This document shows positions 45,472 to 53,948 of a stretch of 64,000 nucleotides of DNA, one piece after another (position 1 is the stretch's first letter; each line of letters opens with the position of its first letter). A model generated the notes under the pieces. It had not been told where the DNA came from and did no database searches. It was given only the letters and a program-made list of their open reading frames with translations. The position numbers were made by a program, and so were the translations under genes. The DNA lies in NCBI RefSeq assembly GCF_001870435.1, contig NZ_MDDR01000020.1:62001-126000 (forward strand), written 5' to 3'. This DNA comes from Pseudomonas costantinii (GTDB lineage: Bacteria > Pseudomonadota > Gammaproteobacteria > Pseudomonadales > Pseudomonadaceae).

Positions 45472-46752
45472 TCAGAACGGTCTGGCGCTGTTACTGTATT
45501 TTTCCAAGTACTTCAAACGTTGTGACGGTTGAAGATTGGTCAGGGTAATGTCCCCCGAATAATGATTCAGTACCCGATGGTCCATGCGACGTCGCCATAA
45601 GTAAGGCACGTAGGCCCAGACAATCATGCTCGCGTAACCGTAAGGCAGTTGCGGCGACTCATCAAAGTGGCGCAACGACTGATAACTACGCGTGGGGTTG
45701 GCATGGTGATCGGAGTGCCGCTGTAATTGAAACAGAAAGATATTGGTGACAATCCTATTACTGTTCCAAGAGTGCCGAGGCGAGCAACGCTCATAACGGC
45801 CATTGGGTAACTTCTGACGTTTAAGGCCGTAGTGCTCGACGTAGTTCACCACTTCCAGCAACGAAAAACCGTAGATGCCTTGAATGATCAGGAACGGAAT
45901 CACCGCCACCCCCAGCCAGGCAATCATCGCGCCCCACAACACCACGCTGTACATCCAGGCACTGAGCACGGCGTTCTTCCAGTGCAAGGCCGGCAGGCCA
46001 AGTTTGCTCAGGCGCTCACGTTCCAGGTTCCAGGCCGAATACGCACTGAACCACACCGAGCGCGGCAGGAAGGCCCAGAAACTCTCACCCAGGCGCGAGC
46101 TGGCCGGATCTTCCGGGGTGGCGACACGCACGTGATGACCACGGTTGTGTTCGGTGTAGAAGTGCCCGTAGAACGTCGGTGCCAGGGTGACTTTGGCCAG
46201 GAACACTTCCAGCGGCTTGGGCTTGTGCCCCAGCTCATGCGCAGTATTGATCGCGATCCCGGTGGCGGCGCCGGTAGACATCGCCATGCCCAGGTAAGTG
46301 AACCAGCTGACCTCGCCGTGCAACTCGGTGCGCGCAGTGATAAATGCAGCGGTTTGCGCAATCCAGCTCGAAGGATCGAGTGTTGCGGTGGCGTGCAGCA
46401 GGCCGCCATTGATGATCCAGTCGATACCGCCTGCGGCCAGCCAGCCGGTAATCACCAGGGATGAGATGACGAACAGCACACCGGTGTAGACGATCCAGCG
46501 GTAGTAGCTTTGGGATTCGAGGTTGCTGACAGCGGACTCGGGTGGGTTGCTGACGTCCTCACCGAGCAGACCGTCGATCAAGGGGATCAGGCCAAAGATC
46601 ACCAATACACCGACCCACCACAGCTGTTGTACACCGGTAGTGATGGCTAGGGCGCCGGAGAGCAATGGGGTTGCCAAAGGCATAATGCCAAGCCACCACA
46701 GATGGCGTTTGCCGTCGGTCCAAACGTGCGGGGTTGCCAGGGTCTGATTCAT
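45472..46752 (-). CDS. alkB: Alkane 1-monooxygenase AlkB
   Basis: ATG at 46752 follows GGAGG closely and gives a 426-aa protein. All AlkB histidine motifs are in place: HELGH (172-176), EHNRGHH (201-207), the AlkB-specific NYVEHYGL (303-310) and QRHSDHH (344-350), set among six transmembrane helices. The enzyme is an inner-membrane di-iron hydroxylase that converts n-alkanes to 1-alkanols. It needs rubredoxin and rubredoxin reductase, which are not in this window. It is followed by two praB-like genes, then fadL and fadE. The alpha/beta hydrolase gene upstream is on the same strand. Confidence 0.97.
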   Translation of the reverse strand: MNQTLATPHVWTDGKRHLWWLGIMPLATPLLSGALAITTGVQQLWWVGVLVIFGLIPLIDGLLGEDVSNPPESAVSNLESQSYYRWIVYTGVLFVISSLVITGWLAAGGIDWIINGGLLHATATLDPSSWIAQTAAFITARTELHGEVSWFTYLGMAMSTGAATGIAINTAHELGHKPKPLEVFLAKVTLAPTFYGHFYTEHNRGHHVRVATPEDPASSRLGESFWAFLPRSVWFSAYSAWNLERERLSKLGLPALHWKNAVLSAWMYSVVLWGAMIAWLGVAVIPFLIIQGIYGFSLLEVVNYVEHYGLKRQKLPNGRYERCSPRHSWNSNRIVTNIFLFQLQRHSDHHANPTRSYQSLRHFDESPQLPYGYASMIVWAYVPYLWRRRMDHRVLNHYSGDITLTNLQPSQRLKYLEKYSNSARPF

Positions 46753-47069
46753 GGCAGCCTCCGGACAAGGCGGATTGGCAGGGCAGTACATTGAGTCATA
46801 AACAGGTCCACGGAGCGCTGACTGCCCCGAGAAATCAACCATGCGATAAAAGACGTTTTTTTCATTATTTTATTCGCTCTTAGGCATTTCAAAAATTGTT
46901 TCAAATTAGACATTGAAATAATTTTTTAAATAAATAGCGCGGAATCGTTAGGTCGTCAACTATTTTCTCGGAGCCTTTTTTACGTGACCGGGCAGTCTCT
47001 TTTTCAGCCGTTTGGTCAGGTGTCTAAAGCAGGCATCGACGCCGTTGAACCGCGAATTGGATGGCACAA
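46753..47069. other. 317-bp alkB upstream region, AT-rich; no gene
   Basis: Between about 46850 and 46945 this spacer is far richer in A/T than its surroundings, with 'tttcaaattagacattgaaataa' and A/T runs. It resembles sequences before fadE (about 42485-42540) and before the monooxygenase operon (about 48225-48280). It likely holds the alkB promoter and operator. No reading frame of coding character was found. Confidence 0.5.
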
Positions 47070-48068
47070 TTATTTGCTCGCCAGGGCAAAGGGCGGATGC
47101 AAGACCATGGCGCTTTCCGGTTGCCGGACGCGCTTCGCAACCTGCTCCACCACCGCAGCCACGCGCTCTGTGGCGGTGATCGGCAACATATGGCCACGCC
47201 CTTCCACCACCTGCAACTTCAGCCCTGGCACCTTGCTCGCCAATGCCTGGCCATGCTTTTGGAAGTCCAGCACCTTGTCTTGCGCGCCATAAATCAGCCC
47301 GATCGGCAGGGTCAGTTGCGCGTAGCGCTTGACCATATCCGGCAGGTCATCATTGACGAGGTTGATCTCGCTGGAGGCGGCATAGAAGTTGTCAGGACGC
47401 ATACCGAGCAGCCCGCCACCGCGCGTGGCGAAGTCTGGCGGCGCGGTGTCGGGCGCGAACACGCCCTTGACCACCGCACCTTTTGTCAGCAGGCCGATCG
47501 GCATGGTCAGGGTGCGCGACATCCACCGCCGCAACCAGGCCGGGCGCACCGCCAATGACAAGAACACCATCGGCAGCATGCGTTGGGGGTGGGTCAGCGG
47601 CGCCACCAGGATCAACCCCGACACTGCATGGGGATGGTCAAGCGCCAGCGCCAAGGAAATTGCACCACCCAGGGAATGCCCCAATACCAGCGGTTTATCC
47701 AGGTCCAGTGTCTTGATAAAGCCAGCAATTTGTCGGGCCTGGGCCGGCAGGTCTGCCGCCGTGCCGGTGTGCCGGGTGGAATAGCCTGAACCTGGACGAT
47801 CAACCGTGATCACCCGAAAGCGTTCACGCAACTGACCGGACAAGGCATAGGTCAGGTTGCGACTGCTGCCCATCAGCCCATGAATCATCAGCAGCGGTGG
47901 GCCTTTACCCTCCTCTACATAGTGGAAACGCTCACCGTCGATTTCCACGAAGCGCCCGTTGATCGGAACGGCCGCTTCAATGCGCCGTGTCATCCAGGCG
48001 CTGAAACCCCACAACACTGCGCTCGCACCTACTAACACAGCCGCAGCGACAACCCATTCGACAGCCAT
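47070..48068 (-). CDS. Alpha/beta hydrolase, membrane-anchored
   Basis: ATG at 48068 is chosen (GAGGA upstream), giving 332 aa. One N-terminal helix (about residues 5-25, 'WVVAAAVLVGASAVLWGFSAW') anchors a complete alpha/beta hydrolase: 'MIHGLMGSSRN' oxyanion loop, nucleophile S132 in GHSLGG, Asp in 'IYGAQDKVLD' and His in 'EGRGHMLPI'. The family includes esterases and lipases. It is divergent from a Baeyer-Villiger-type monooxygenase gene. An esterase that opens the ester products of that enzyme would make biochemical sense, but this is inference. Confidence 0.88.
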   Translation of the reverse strand: MAVEWVVAAAVLVGASAVLWGFSAWMTRRIEAAVPINGRFVEIDGERFHYVEEGKGPPLLMIHGLMGSSRNLTYALSGQLRERFRVITVDRPGSGYSTRHTGTAADLPAQARQIAGFIKTLDLDKPLVLGHSLGGAISLALALDHPHAVSGLILVAPLTHPQRMLPMVFLSLAVRPAWLRRWMSRTLTMPIGLLTKGAVVKGVFAPDTAPPDFATRGGGLLGMRPDNFYAASSEINLVNDDLPDMVKRYAQLTLPIGLIYGAQDKVLDFQKHGQALASKVPGLKLQVVEGRGHMLPITATERVAAVVEQVAKRVRQPESAMVLHPPFALASK

Positions 48069-48303
48069 AGCTCGGTCCTCTGCTTCCCTGCCGCTGGCGA
48101 CCCGACCGGAATTGATCAAGGCCTCAGCCATCGTCCACACCCTGGACCTAAACTTGATGCATACCGTGCTCGTCCGTCGGACAAGTCGCATATGCGGAAC
48201 AAGGTCCTAGCGTAGGCGATATTTTCAGGTAGATTATTTAAAATCTTTTTTAAAATAATTAATTCAATTTTTCTTTGCAATGGTGTTCTATCTAAAAAGA
48301 CAA

Positions 48304-48311
48304 AACAAAAA
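48304..48311 (+). promoter_or_regulatory. CA motif (AACAAAAA) before the monooxygenase operon
   Basis: AACAAAAA fits AANAANAA and abuts AGGAG (48313-48317), the ribosome-binding site of a 7-codon leader frame. Confidence 0.45.
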
Positions 48312-48325
48312 CAGGAGCACATCTG

Positions 48326-48349
48326 ATGCCCATGAAGGACAGCCTATGA
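48326..48349 (+). CDS. Seven-codon leader peptide MPMKDSL, overlapping the monooxygenase start
   Basis: ATG at 48326 has a strong AGGAG 8 nt upstream. The frame ends at TGA 48347-48349, which overlaps the monooxygenase ATG at 48346 as ATGA. The GAAGGA inside it would serve as the ribosome-binding site of the main gene. This is the geometry of translational coupling. Expression of the peptide is not shown. Confidence 0.4.
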   Translation: MPMKDSL

Positions 48350-49884
48350 ATGCCCAGAGTGATTCAATCGACATCGCCATCATCGGTTCAGGCTTTGCCG
48401 GCCTGTGCATGGCGATCAAACTCAAGGAAGCCGGGCTCACCGACTTCTTTATCGCCGAGCAAGCCGCCACACTCGGTGGCACATGGCGCGACAACCATTA
48501 CCCAGGTTGTGCCTGCGACGTGCAGTCCCACGTGTATTCTTTTTCGTTTGCGCCCAACCCCGACTGGACGCGGCAATTTGCGCAGCAAGCGCAGATCCGC
48601 GCCTACCTTGAGCAATGCGCACAGCGATTTGAGCTGGCGCCTTATCTGCGCTTCGGCATGGGCCTTGAGCGCGCGGTATTTGATGACCAACAGCAACGCT
48701 GGCAACTGACGTTCAGCAATGGCCGCCAAGTCAGCGCGCGGGTGCTGGTGTCCGGCATGGGCGGGTTATCGCGCCCGGCGCTGCCGGATATTCCGGGGCT
48801 CGACAGTTTCAAGGGCAAGCGCTTTCACTCCCAACAGTGGGACCATGACTATTCACTGAAGGGCAAACGCGTGGCGGTCATCGGCACCGGCGCCAGTGCC
48901 ATCCAGTTCGTACCGCAGATCGCACCGCAGGTGGCCCATCTGGACCTGTTCCAGCGCACTCCGCCCTGGATCATGCCCAAGCCGGATCGGGCGATTTCGC
49001 GCTTCGAGCGCTGGGTTTTCAAGCACCTGCCCTTCACACAACGCCTGGCGCGCAGTGCCTTGTACTGGTCACTGGAAGTACGCGTGGTCGGCTTTGCCCG
49101 GCATCCGCGACTGATGCAAATGGTGCAGAAAATCGCCCAGCGTCACCTGCACAAGCAAGTGGCCCGCCCTTCCCTGCGCAAGGCCCTGACGCCGGACTAC
49201 ACCATCGGCTGCAAGCGCGTGTTGATCTCCAATGACTATTACCCGGCGCTCTCGCGCAGCAATGTCGAGGTGGTCACCGACAAGGTGCTGCGCATCGAAG
49301 CCGACGGCGTGATCACGGCCGACGGCATCAAGCATCCGGCCGACTGCCTGATCTTCGGCACCGGTTTCCAGGCCACCGACCCTTTGCCCCGCGATTGCAT
49401 CATCGGCGAAGGCGGTATCGACCTGATGGACGCCTGGCACGATGGCGCCCATGCCTACAAAGGCACCACGGTGCCGGGCTATCCGAACCTGTTCCTGATC
49501 GTCGGGCCCAACACGGGACTGGGGCACAATTCGATGATTCTGATGATCGAGGCCCAAGTCACCTACATCCTTGATGCACTCCAGCAAATGCAGCGCCAAC
49601 GCATCGCCACGGTGGACGTCAAACCCGCCGTCGAACGGGCCTACAACCAGCAACTGCAGGACCAACTCAAGCGCACCATCTGGAACACCGGCGGTTGCCA
49701 GAGCTGGTACCTGGACCCACGCACCGGCAAGAACACCACCCTGTGGCCCGGTTCGACCTGGCGCTTCAAACAGGTCACCCGCCATTTCGCGCTCAAGGAC
49801 TATGTCGCCGTTGCGCTCCCTGTCACCCCAGTTCCCCGCGCCGTTGCGACGCCCCAGCCCACCGCAGAAGGCAGCCTGTCATGA
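48346..49884 (+). CDS. Flavin-containing (Baeyer-Villiger-type) monooxygenase
   Basis: The 512-aa protein has an FAD motif GSGFAGL (14-20), 'ATLGGTWRDNHYPGCACDV', and a Baeyer-Villiger-like fingerprint 'FKGKRFHSQQWDHD' (F155, H161, W165, D166). The NADP motif 'VIGTGASAIQ' is near 178-187, and a late 'DCLIFGTGFQATDPL' completes the fold. Such enzymes insert oxygen next to a ketone to give esters or lactones. It heads an operon with an SDR (4-bp overlap) and a PF10118 protein. The SDR could make the ketone from a secondary alcohol, and the divergent hydrolase could open the ester. Its substrate is not known. Confidence 0.9.
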   Translation: MNAQSDSIDIAIIGSGFAGLCMAIKLKEAGLTDFFIAEQAATLGGTWRDNHYPGCACDVQSHVYSFSFAPNPDWTRQFAQQAQIRAYLEQCAQRFELAPYLRFGMGLERAVFDDQQQRWQLTFSNGRQVSARVLVSGMGGLSRPALPDIPGLDSFKGKRFHSQQWDHDYSLKGKRVAVIGTGASAIQFVPQIAPQVAHLDLFQRTPPWIMPKPDRAISRFERWVFKHLPFTQRLARSALYWSLEVRVVGFARHPRLMQMVQKIAQRHLHKQVARPSLRKALTPDYTIGCKRVLISNDYYPALSRSNVEVVTDKVLRIEADGVITADGIKHPADCLIFGTGFQATDPLPRDCIIGEGGIDLMDAWHDGAHAYKGTTVPGYPNLFLIVGPNTGLGHNSMILMIEAQVTYILDALQQMQRQRIATVDVKPAVERAYNQQLQDQLKRTIWNTGGCQSWYLDPRTGKNTTLWPGSTWRFKQVTRHFALKDYVAVALPVTPVPRAVATPQPTAEGSLS

Positions 49885-50771
49885 AGTCATTCAACGGCCG
49901 CGTGGCGGCGATTACGGGGGCGGCTTCCGGGATGGGCCGCGCATTGGCCTTGGCCCTGGCACGGGAAGGTTGCCACTTGGCCCTGGCGGACAAAAACAGC
50001 CAAGGGCTGGAACAGACCCTGGCGCTGATCAAGTCCTCAACCCTGTCCCCGGTCACGATCACCACCCAGGTGCTGGATGTATCCGACCGCCAGGCCATGG
50101 AGGACTGGGCCGCGCGTTGCATGGCCGACCACGGTCAGGTCAACCTGATTTTCAACAACGCCGGCGTGGCGCTGTCGAGCACCGTCGAAGGCGTGGACTA
50201 CGCCGATCTGGAATGGATCGTCGGCATCAATTTCTGGGGAGTGGTGCATGGCACCAAGGCGTTTCTGCCGCTACTAAAAGCTTGCGGCGAGGGCCATGTG
50301 ATCAACACCTCCAGTGTGTTCGGCCTGTTTGCCCAACCCGGTATGAGCGGCTACAACGCCACCAAGTTTGCCGTGCGCGGCTTTACCGAATCCCTGCGCC
50401 AGGAACTCGACCTGCAACGCTGTGGCGTGTCCGCCACCTGCGTACACCCCGGTGGCATTCGTACCGATATCTGTCGCAGCAGCCGTATCGACGCCAACAT
50501 GACCGGCTTTTTGATCCACAGCGAGCAACAGGCCCGCGCCGATTTCGAAAAACTGTTCATTACCGATGCCGACCAGGCCGCCAAGGTGATCCTGCATGGC
50601 GTACGCAAGAACAAACGCCGCGTGCTGATCGGCCGCGATGCATATTTTCTCGACCTGCTCGCCCGTTGCCTGCCGGCGGCCTATCAGGCGCTGGTGGTAT
50701 TCGCCAGCAAACGCATGGCCCCCAAACAACGCACGCCGGTGTTTGAAACCAACGACGAAACCCGTCTCTGA
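49881..50771 (+). CDS. SDR family oxidoreductase
   Basis: ATG at 49881 overlaps the monooxygenase stop as ATGA, giving 296 aa. The motifs are TGAASGMG (12-19), NNAG (92-95), Ser in 'INTSSVFG' and Y158-x3-K162. The C-terminal extension ('RDAYFLDLLARCLPAAYQALVVFASKRM') is typical of the SDRs found with such monooxygenases and may associate with the membrane. It probably oxidises an alcohol to the ketone substrate of the monooxygenase, or reduces a product. Confidence 0.9.
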   Translation: MKSFNGRVAAITGAASGMGRALALALAREGCHLALADKNSQGLEQTLALIKSSTLSPVTITTQVLDVSDRQAMEDWAARCMADHGQVNLIFNNAGVALSSTVEGVDYADLEWIVGINFWGVVHGTKAFLPLLKACGEGHVINTSSVFGLFAQPGMSGYNATKFAVRGFTESLRQELDLQRCGVSATCVHPGGIRTDICRSSRIDANMTGFLIHSEQQARADFEKLFITDADQAAKVILHGVRKNKRRVLIGRDAYFLDLLARCLPAAYQALVVFASKRMAPKQRTPVFETNDETRL

Positions 50772-50786
50772 ACAGGAGCACGCAGC

Positions 50787-51629
50787 ATGCTGCCGATCCG
50801 TCGCGATATCCGTTTTGCCTTGCCTGCCGAACGCATCAAAAACTGGCATGAACAAGGTCCGTTCATCACGCATTTCTTCAATGCGTTGTCGCTGCTGTTT
50901 CCCCAAGGTGAGTTGTTTTTCATGGACAGCGTGCGCCACTACCGCTCGCACATAGACGACCCGGAACTGAAAAAACAGATCCAGGGTTTTATCGGCCAGG
51001 AAGCCATGCATAGCCGAGAGCACGTGGCCTACAACGATCTGCTGCAAGCCGCTGGCCTGCCGGCACACACCCTGGATCGCCGCCTCAAATTCATCCTCGA
51101 CCTGCAGAAAAAATACCTGCCACCGTCCTTCAACCTGGCCGTGACCATCGCCCTTGAACACTACACGGCGATGCTCGCGGAAATCCTGCTCAGTGACCCC
51201 TCGCGCTTTGGCGACTCACTCAAGGGCTACCAGCAAATGTGGTACTGGCACGCCCTTGAAGAGACCGAACACAAAGCCGTGGCGTTCGATGTATGGAACA
51301 CTGCGATCAAGCCCGGGCCCAAGCGCTACCTGCTGCGCACCGGCACCATGTTGACCACCACCGTGTTCTTCTGGCTGGTGGTGCTGGACTTCCACCTGCG
51401 CCTGCTGATTGCCGATCGCAAGTCAGGGGGACACTTGAAGGGGTTCTGGCGGATGCTCAAGTTTCTGTACGGTCCCAAAGGCGTGTTCCCGCGCATGCTG
51501 CGACCCTGGCTGCACTACTTCAAGCCGGGCTTTCATCCCTGGGACCACGACAACCGCGCACGCCTGGCGGGAATCGATCAGTTGGTCGAAGAGATCGAAC
51601 AGACCCAGCGTAGCTACACGTCGACCTAG
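50787..51629 (+). CDS. PF10118 'metal-dependent hydrolase', ferritin-like di-iron protein
   Basis: The 280-aa protein is mostly helical. It shows carboxylate/His pairs spaced as in a ferritin-like di-iron centre: E42, E72-A-M-H75 with H79, E124-H125, E132, and E158/E159 with E161-H162. Pfam's 'metal-dependent hydrolase' name rests on prediction only. A hydrophobic helix lies near 185-205. The gene starts 15 bp after the SDR, with AGGAG upstream. Its partners are both redox enzymes, so an oxygenase or desaturase-like role is at least as likely as hydrolysis. Its TAG stop overlaps the stop of the convergent EAL gene. Confidence 0.85.
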   Translation: MLPIRRDIRFALPAERIKNWHEQGPFITHFFNALSLLFPQGELFFMDSVRHYRSHIDDPELKKQIQGFIGQEAMHSREHVAYNDLLQAAGLPAHTLDRRLKFILDLQKKYLPPSFNLAVTIALEHYTAMLAEILLSDPSRFGDSLKGYQQMWYWHALEETEHKAVAFDVWNTAIKPGPKRYLLRTGTMLTTTVFFWLVVLDFHLRLLIADRKSGGHLKGFWRMLKFLYGPKGVFPRMLRPWLHYFKPGFHPWDHDNRARLAGIDQLVEEIEQTQRSYTST

Positions 51630-53701
51630 ACGTCGGCCAAGGCTGCGCGCTCGCGCACAAAACGCTGCAACTGATCACCGGGCAGCGCCTTGCTGAAATA
51701 CCAGCCCTGAATGAACAGCTCGGTGCCGGTATTCAAGAAGGCCAACTGCTCGGCGGTCTCCACGCCCTCGACCACCACGCCCAGGTTCAGCGCCTCACAG
51801 AAGCGCAGCATGCCGGTCAGCACTTGGGCACCTTTAGGGTCGCGCTGGGCCACCACAAAACTGCGGTCGATTTTGATGAAGTCCACCGGGAATTGGTGCA
51901 AATAGCTCAACGCGGAAAACCCAGTGCCAAAGTCATCGATATAAACTTTGGCACCGATTGCCTGCAGTTTCTGGATAGTCTGGCGAGTGGCCTGGATATC
52001 ACCGACCAGCGCGTCTTCGGTGATTTCTACCGACACCTGCCCGTGCGCCTGGGCGAGGATTTCTACCAGACGATCACCATAGGCTGCATCCGTCAGGGTG
52101 GCGCTGGAAATATTGATGGTCATTGGCAAGGCAAAGCCACTCTTCTTCCACTTCTGATATTGGCGTACCGCCTGGGACGCCACCCACACGTCCACGTCCG
52201 GCATCAGCCGCGCCTGCGCCAGCCATTGCAGGAACTCCCACGGGGAGTGCACCGTGCCTTGGTTGTCCCGAGCGCGCATCAACGCTTCGCAACCGGTGCA
52301 CAGGCCGGTGCGGGTAGAGATTTGGGGTTGGAATTCAAGGTAGAACTCATAGTCGCTGATCTGCTGGATGCGGCTCAGCTCGACGGCCTGACGCGCCAGG
52401 GCCTTGTGGGACGCCAGCACCGGGTCCAACTCCAACAGCCGGCCTTTCTCTTCGAGGCCGCGAAAGGTCATATCCAGCGACTTGAGATACACCGTGCCGC
52501 CGTCGATGGACTGGCGATGAATCGCCCGCACATACGGCGCATACACCAGGGTCCCCAACCCTAATAGCACCACCTGCAACGCCACGGCCGCCACGTCCCC
52601 ATGGGTGCTGAGGTAGGCATTAAGCAATACCGGTGCAGTAAACGGCACGCTGGCCACCGCAGGTGACACCCACCCCAGCTGTACCACCGTCAACGCCACC
52701 ATCGCGTTGAATGCCGGTACCAGCAGAAAGGGTATGAACAGGCGCGGGTTGAGGATGATCGGCAAGCCAAACAGCAGCACCTCGCTGACGTTGAATAACG
52801 ACAGCGGCAAACTGGCCATCGCCAGCAGGCGCATGGACTGGCTTTTGGAAAACAGCAGGATCGCCAGCAGCAGGCACAGCGTACCGCCTGAACCACCGAT
52901 AAATGCGAAACAGCCCAACAAGCCACTGTTGAGCATGTACTTGATGGGTTCACCCGCCGCGAATGAGGCGCCATTCAAGATCACAGCCTGGTCCAATACA
53001 TCGAACAACGGCTGCATGGCATACACACCGTGGATGCCGAAAAACCACAGCAGTGAATTCATCAAGGTCACAAACAACCCACTGCCATAGGGCGATTGCA
53101 GCGCATCAAGCACCTGCGGCCCCTGGAGCTGCGCCACATAGGGAATCTGCAACAACAACGACAACAGCACCACCAGCGACAGCGCAGTGATGGCGCCAGG
53201 CACCACCATATTGATGGTGCCTCGCAGGTTGTGCCCGACCAGGTTTTCGTTGACCAGGCGAGTCCAACGATAGCGGTGTAACCAAGCAATTGCCGGGACA
53301 TTGAGCAGCGGCGAGGCGATGGCGATAAACAACACGAAGGTGGCTGAAGCCCTGGGATAATCGCGCAAGACAAACGTGGCGACCACGACATGGGCCAGGC
53401 ACAAAAAAGCCACCGGCAATTGCGGCAGGCGATACTGGATCGCCAGCATGTAACCGATAGAGGCCGCCACCAGCAGTGGGATCACCGAACTGATCTGGTT
53501 GTGCAACCCAGACAGAAAAGCCACCACCTGCGGATCAAACCCCAGCACCTTGGCGCATTCGGACAGGATCAGAAAACCCGCCGACACCAGCAGGCATGGC
53601 AGGATCCATAGCAACCCCTCACGGATAGCGCGCAACGACTCAGTGCTGGCCAGGGCCGCCAGGCGCTGGGTAAGGAAAAGTTTGAACAGCGTTTGCGCCA
53701 T
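51626..53701 (-). CDS. PTS EIIC-like membrane domain fused to EAL phosphodiesterase
   Basis: The 691-aa protein has an N-terminal eight-to-ten-helix domain (about 1-400) with EIIC signatures: 'WFFGIHG' at 219-225, 'GGSGGT' at 269-274 and 'FNVSEVLLFGLPIILNP' at 303-319. The C-terminal EAL domain (about 430-685) carries E472-A-L, 'DDFGTGFSALSYL', 'KIDRSFV' and 'VVEGVETAEQ', so c-di-GMP hydrolysis should be active. No EIIA or EIIB domain is attached or encoded nearby. The likely idea is that the EIIC fold binds a sugar-like ligand and controls c-di-GMP turnover, rather than transporting it. Confidence 0.88.
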   Translation of the reverse strand: MAQTLFKLFLTQRLAALASTESLRAIREGLLWILPCLLVSAGFLILSECAKVLGFDPQVVAFLSGLHNQISSVIPLLVAASIGYMLAIQYRLPQLPVAFLCLAHVVVATFVLRDYPRASATFVLFIAIASPLLNVPAIAWLHRYRWTRLVNENLVGHNLRGTINMVVPGAITALSLVVLLSLLLQIPYVAQLQGPQVLDALQSPYGSGLFVTLMNSLLWFFGIHGVYAMQPLFDVLDQAVILNGASFAAGEPIKYMLNSGLLGCFAFIGGSGGTLCLLLAILLFSKSQSMRLLAMASLPLSLFNVSEVLLFGLPIILNPRLFIPFLLVPAFNAMVALTVVQLGWVSPAVASVPFTAPVLLNAYLSTHGDVAAVALQVVLLGLGTLVYAPYVRAIHRQSIDGGTVYLKSLDMTFRGLEEKGRLLELDPVLASHKALARQAVELSRIQQISDYEFYLEFQPQISTRTGLCTGCEALMRARDNQGTVHSPWEFLQWLAQARLMPDVDVWVASQAVRQYQKWKKSGFALPMTINISSATLTDAAYGDRLVEILAQAHGQVSVEITEDALVGDIQATRQTIQKLQAIGAKVYIDDFGTGFSALSYLHQFPVDFIKIDRSFVVAQRDPKGAQVLTGMLRFCEALNLGVVVEGVETAEQLAFLNTGTELFIQGWYFSKALPGDQLQRFVRERAALADV

Positions 53702-53948
53702 GACCCGTCCCTCTGTCCATCGCCCCCTGCCCGTGGTAGGCAGCCTCGAAACCTCAGGTAACGCTACACGCCCTGATAGTGGGAGCGAAAGGCTTTTGCC
53801 GTTGCACCGGCAATTATTCAGAATTAATTTTGGCCCTTGATGCTTGTCGGGTACGCAGAGTTAGCCCATCCTTTGCGACGCTACTCTCGAACGGACTCGA
53901 GCCCAGGCCTTGCTCCGTGTGTCTTATCAGACATCAAGGTGCCTGCCG

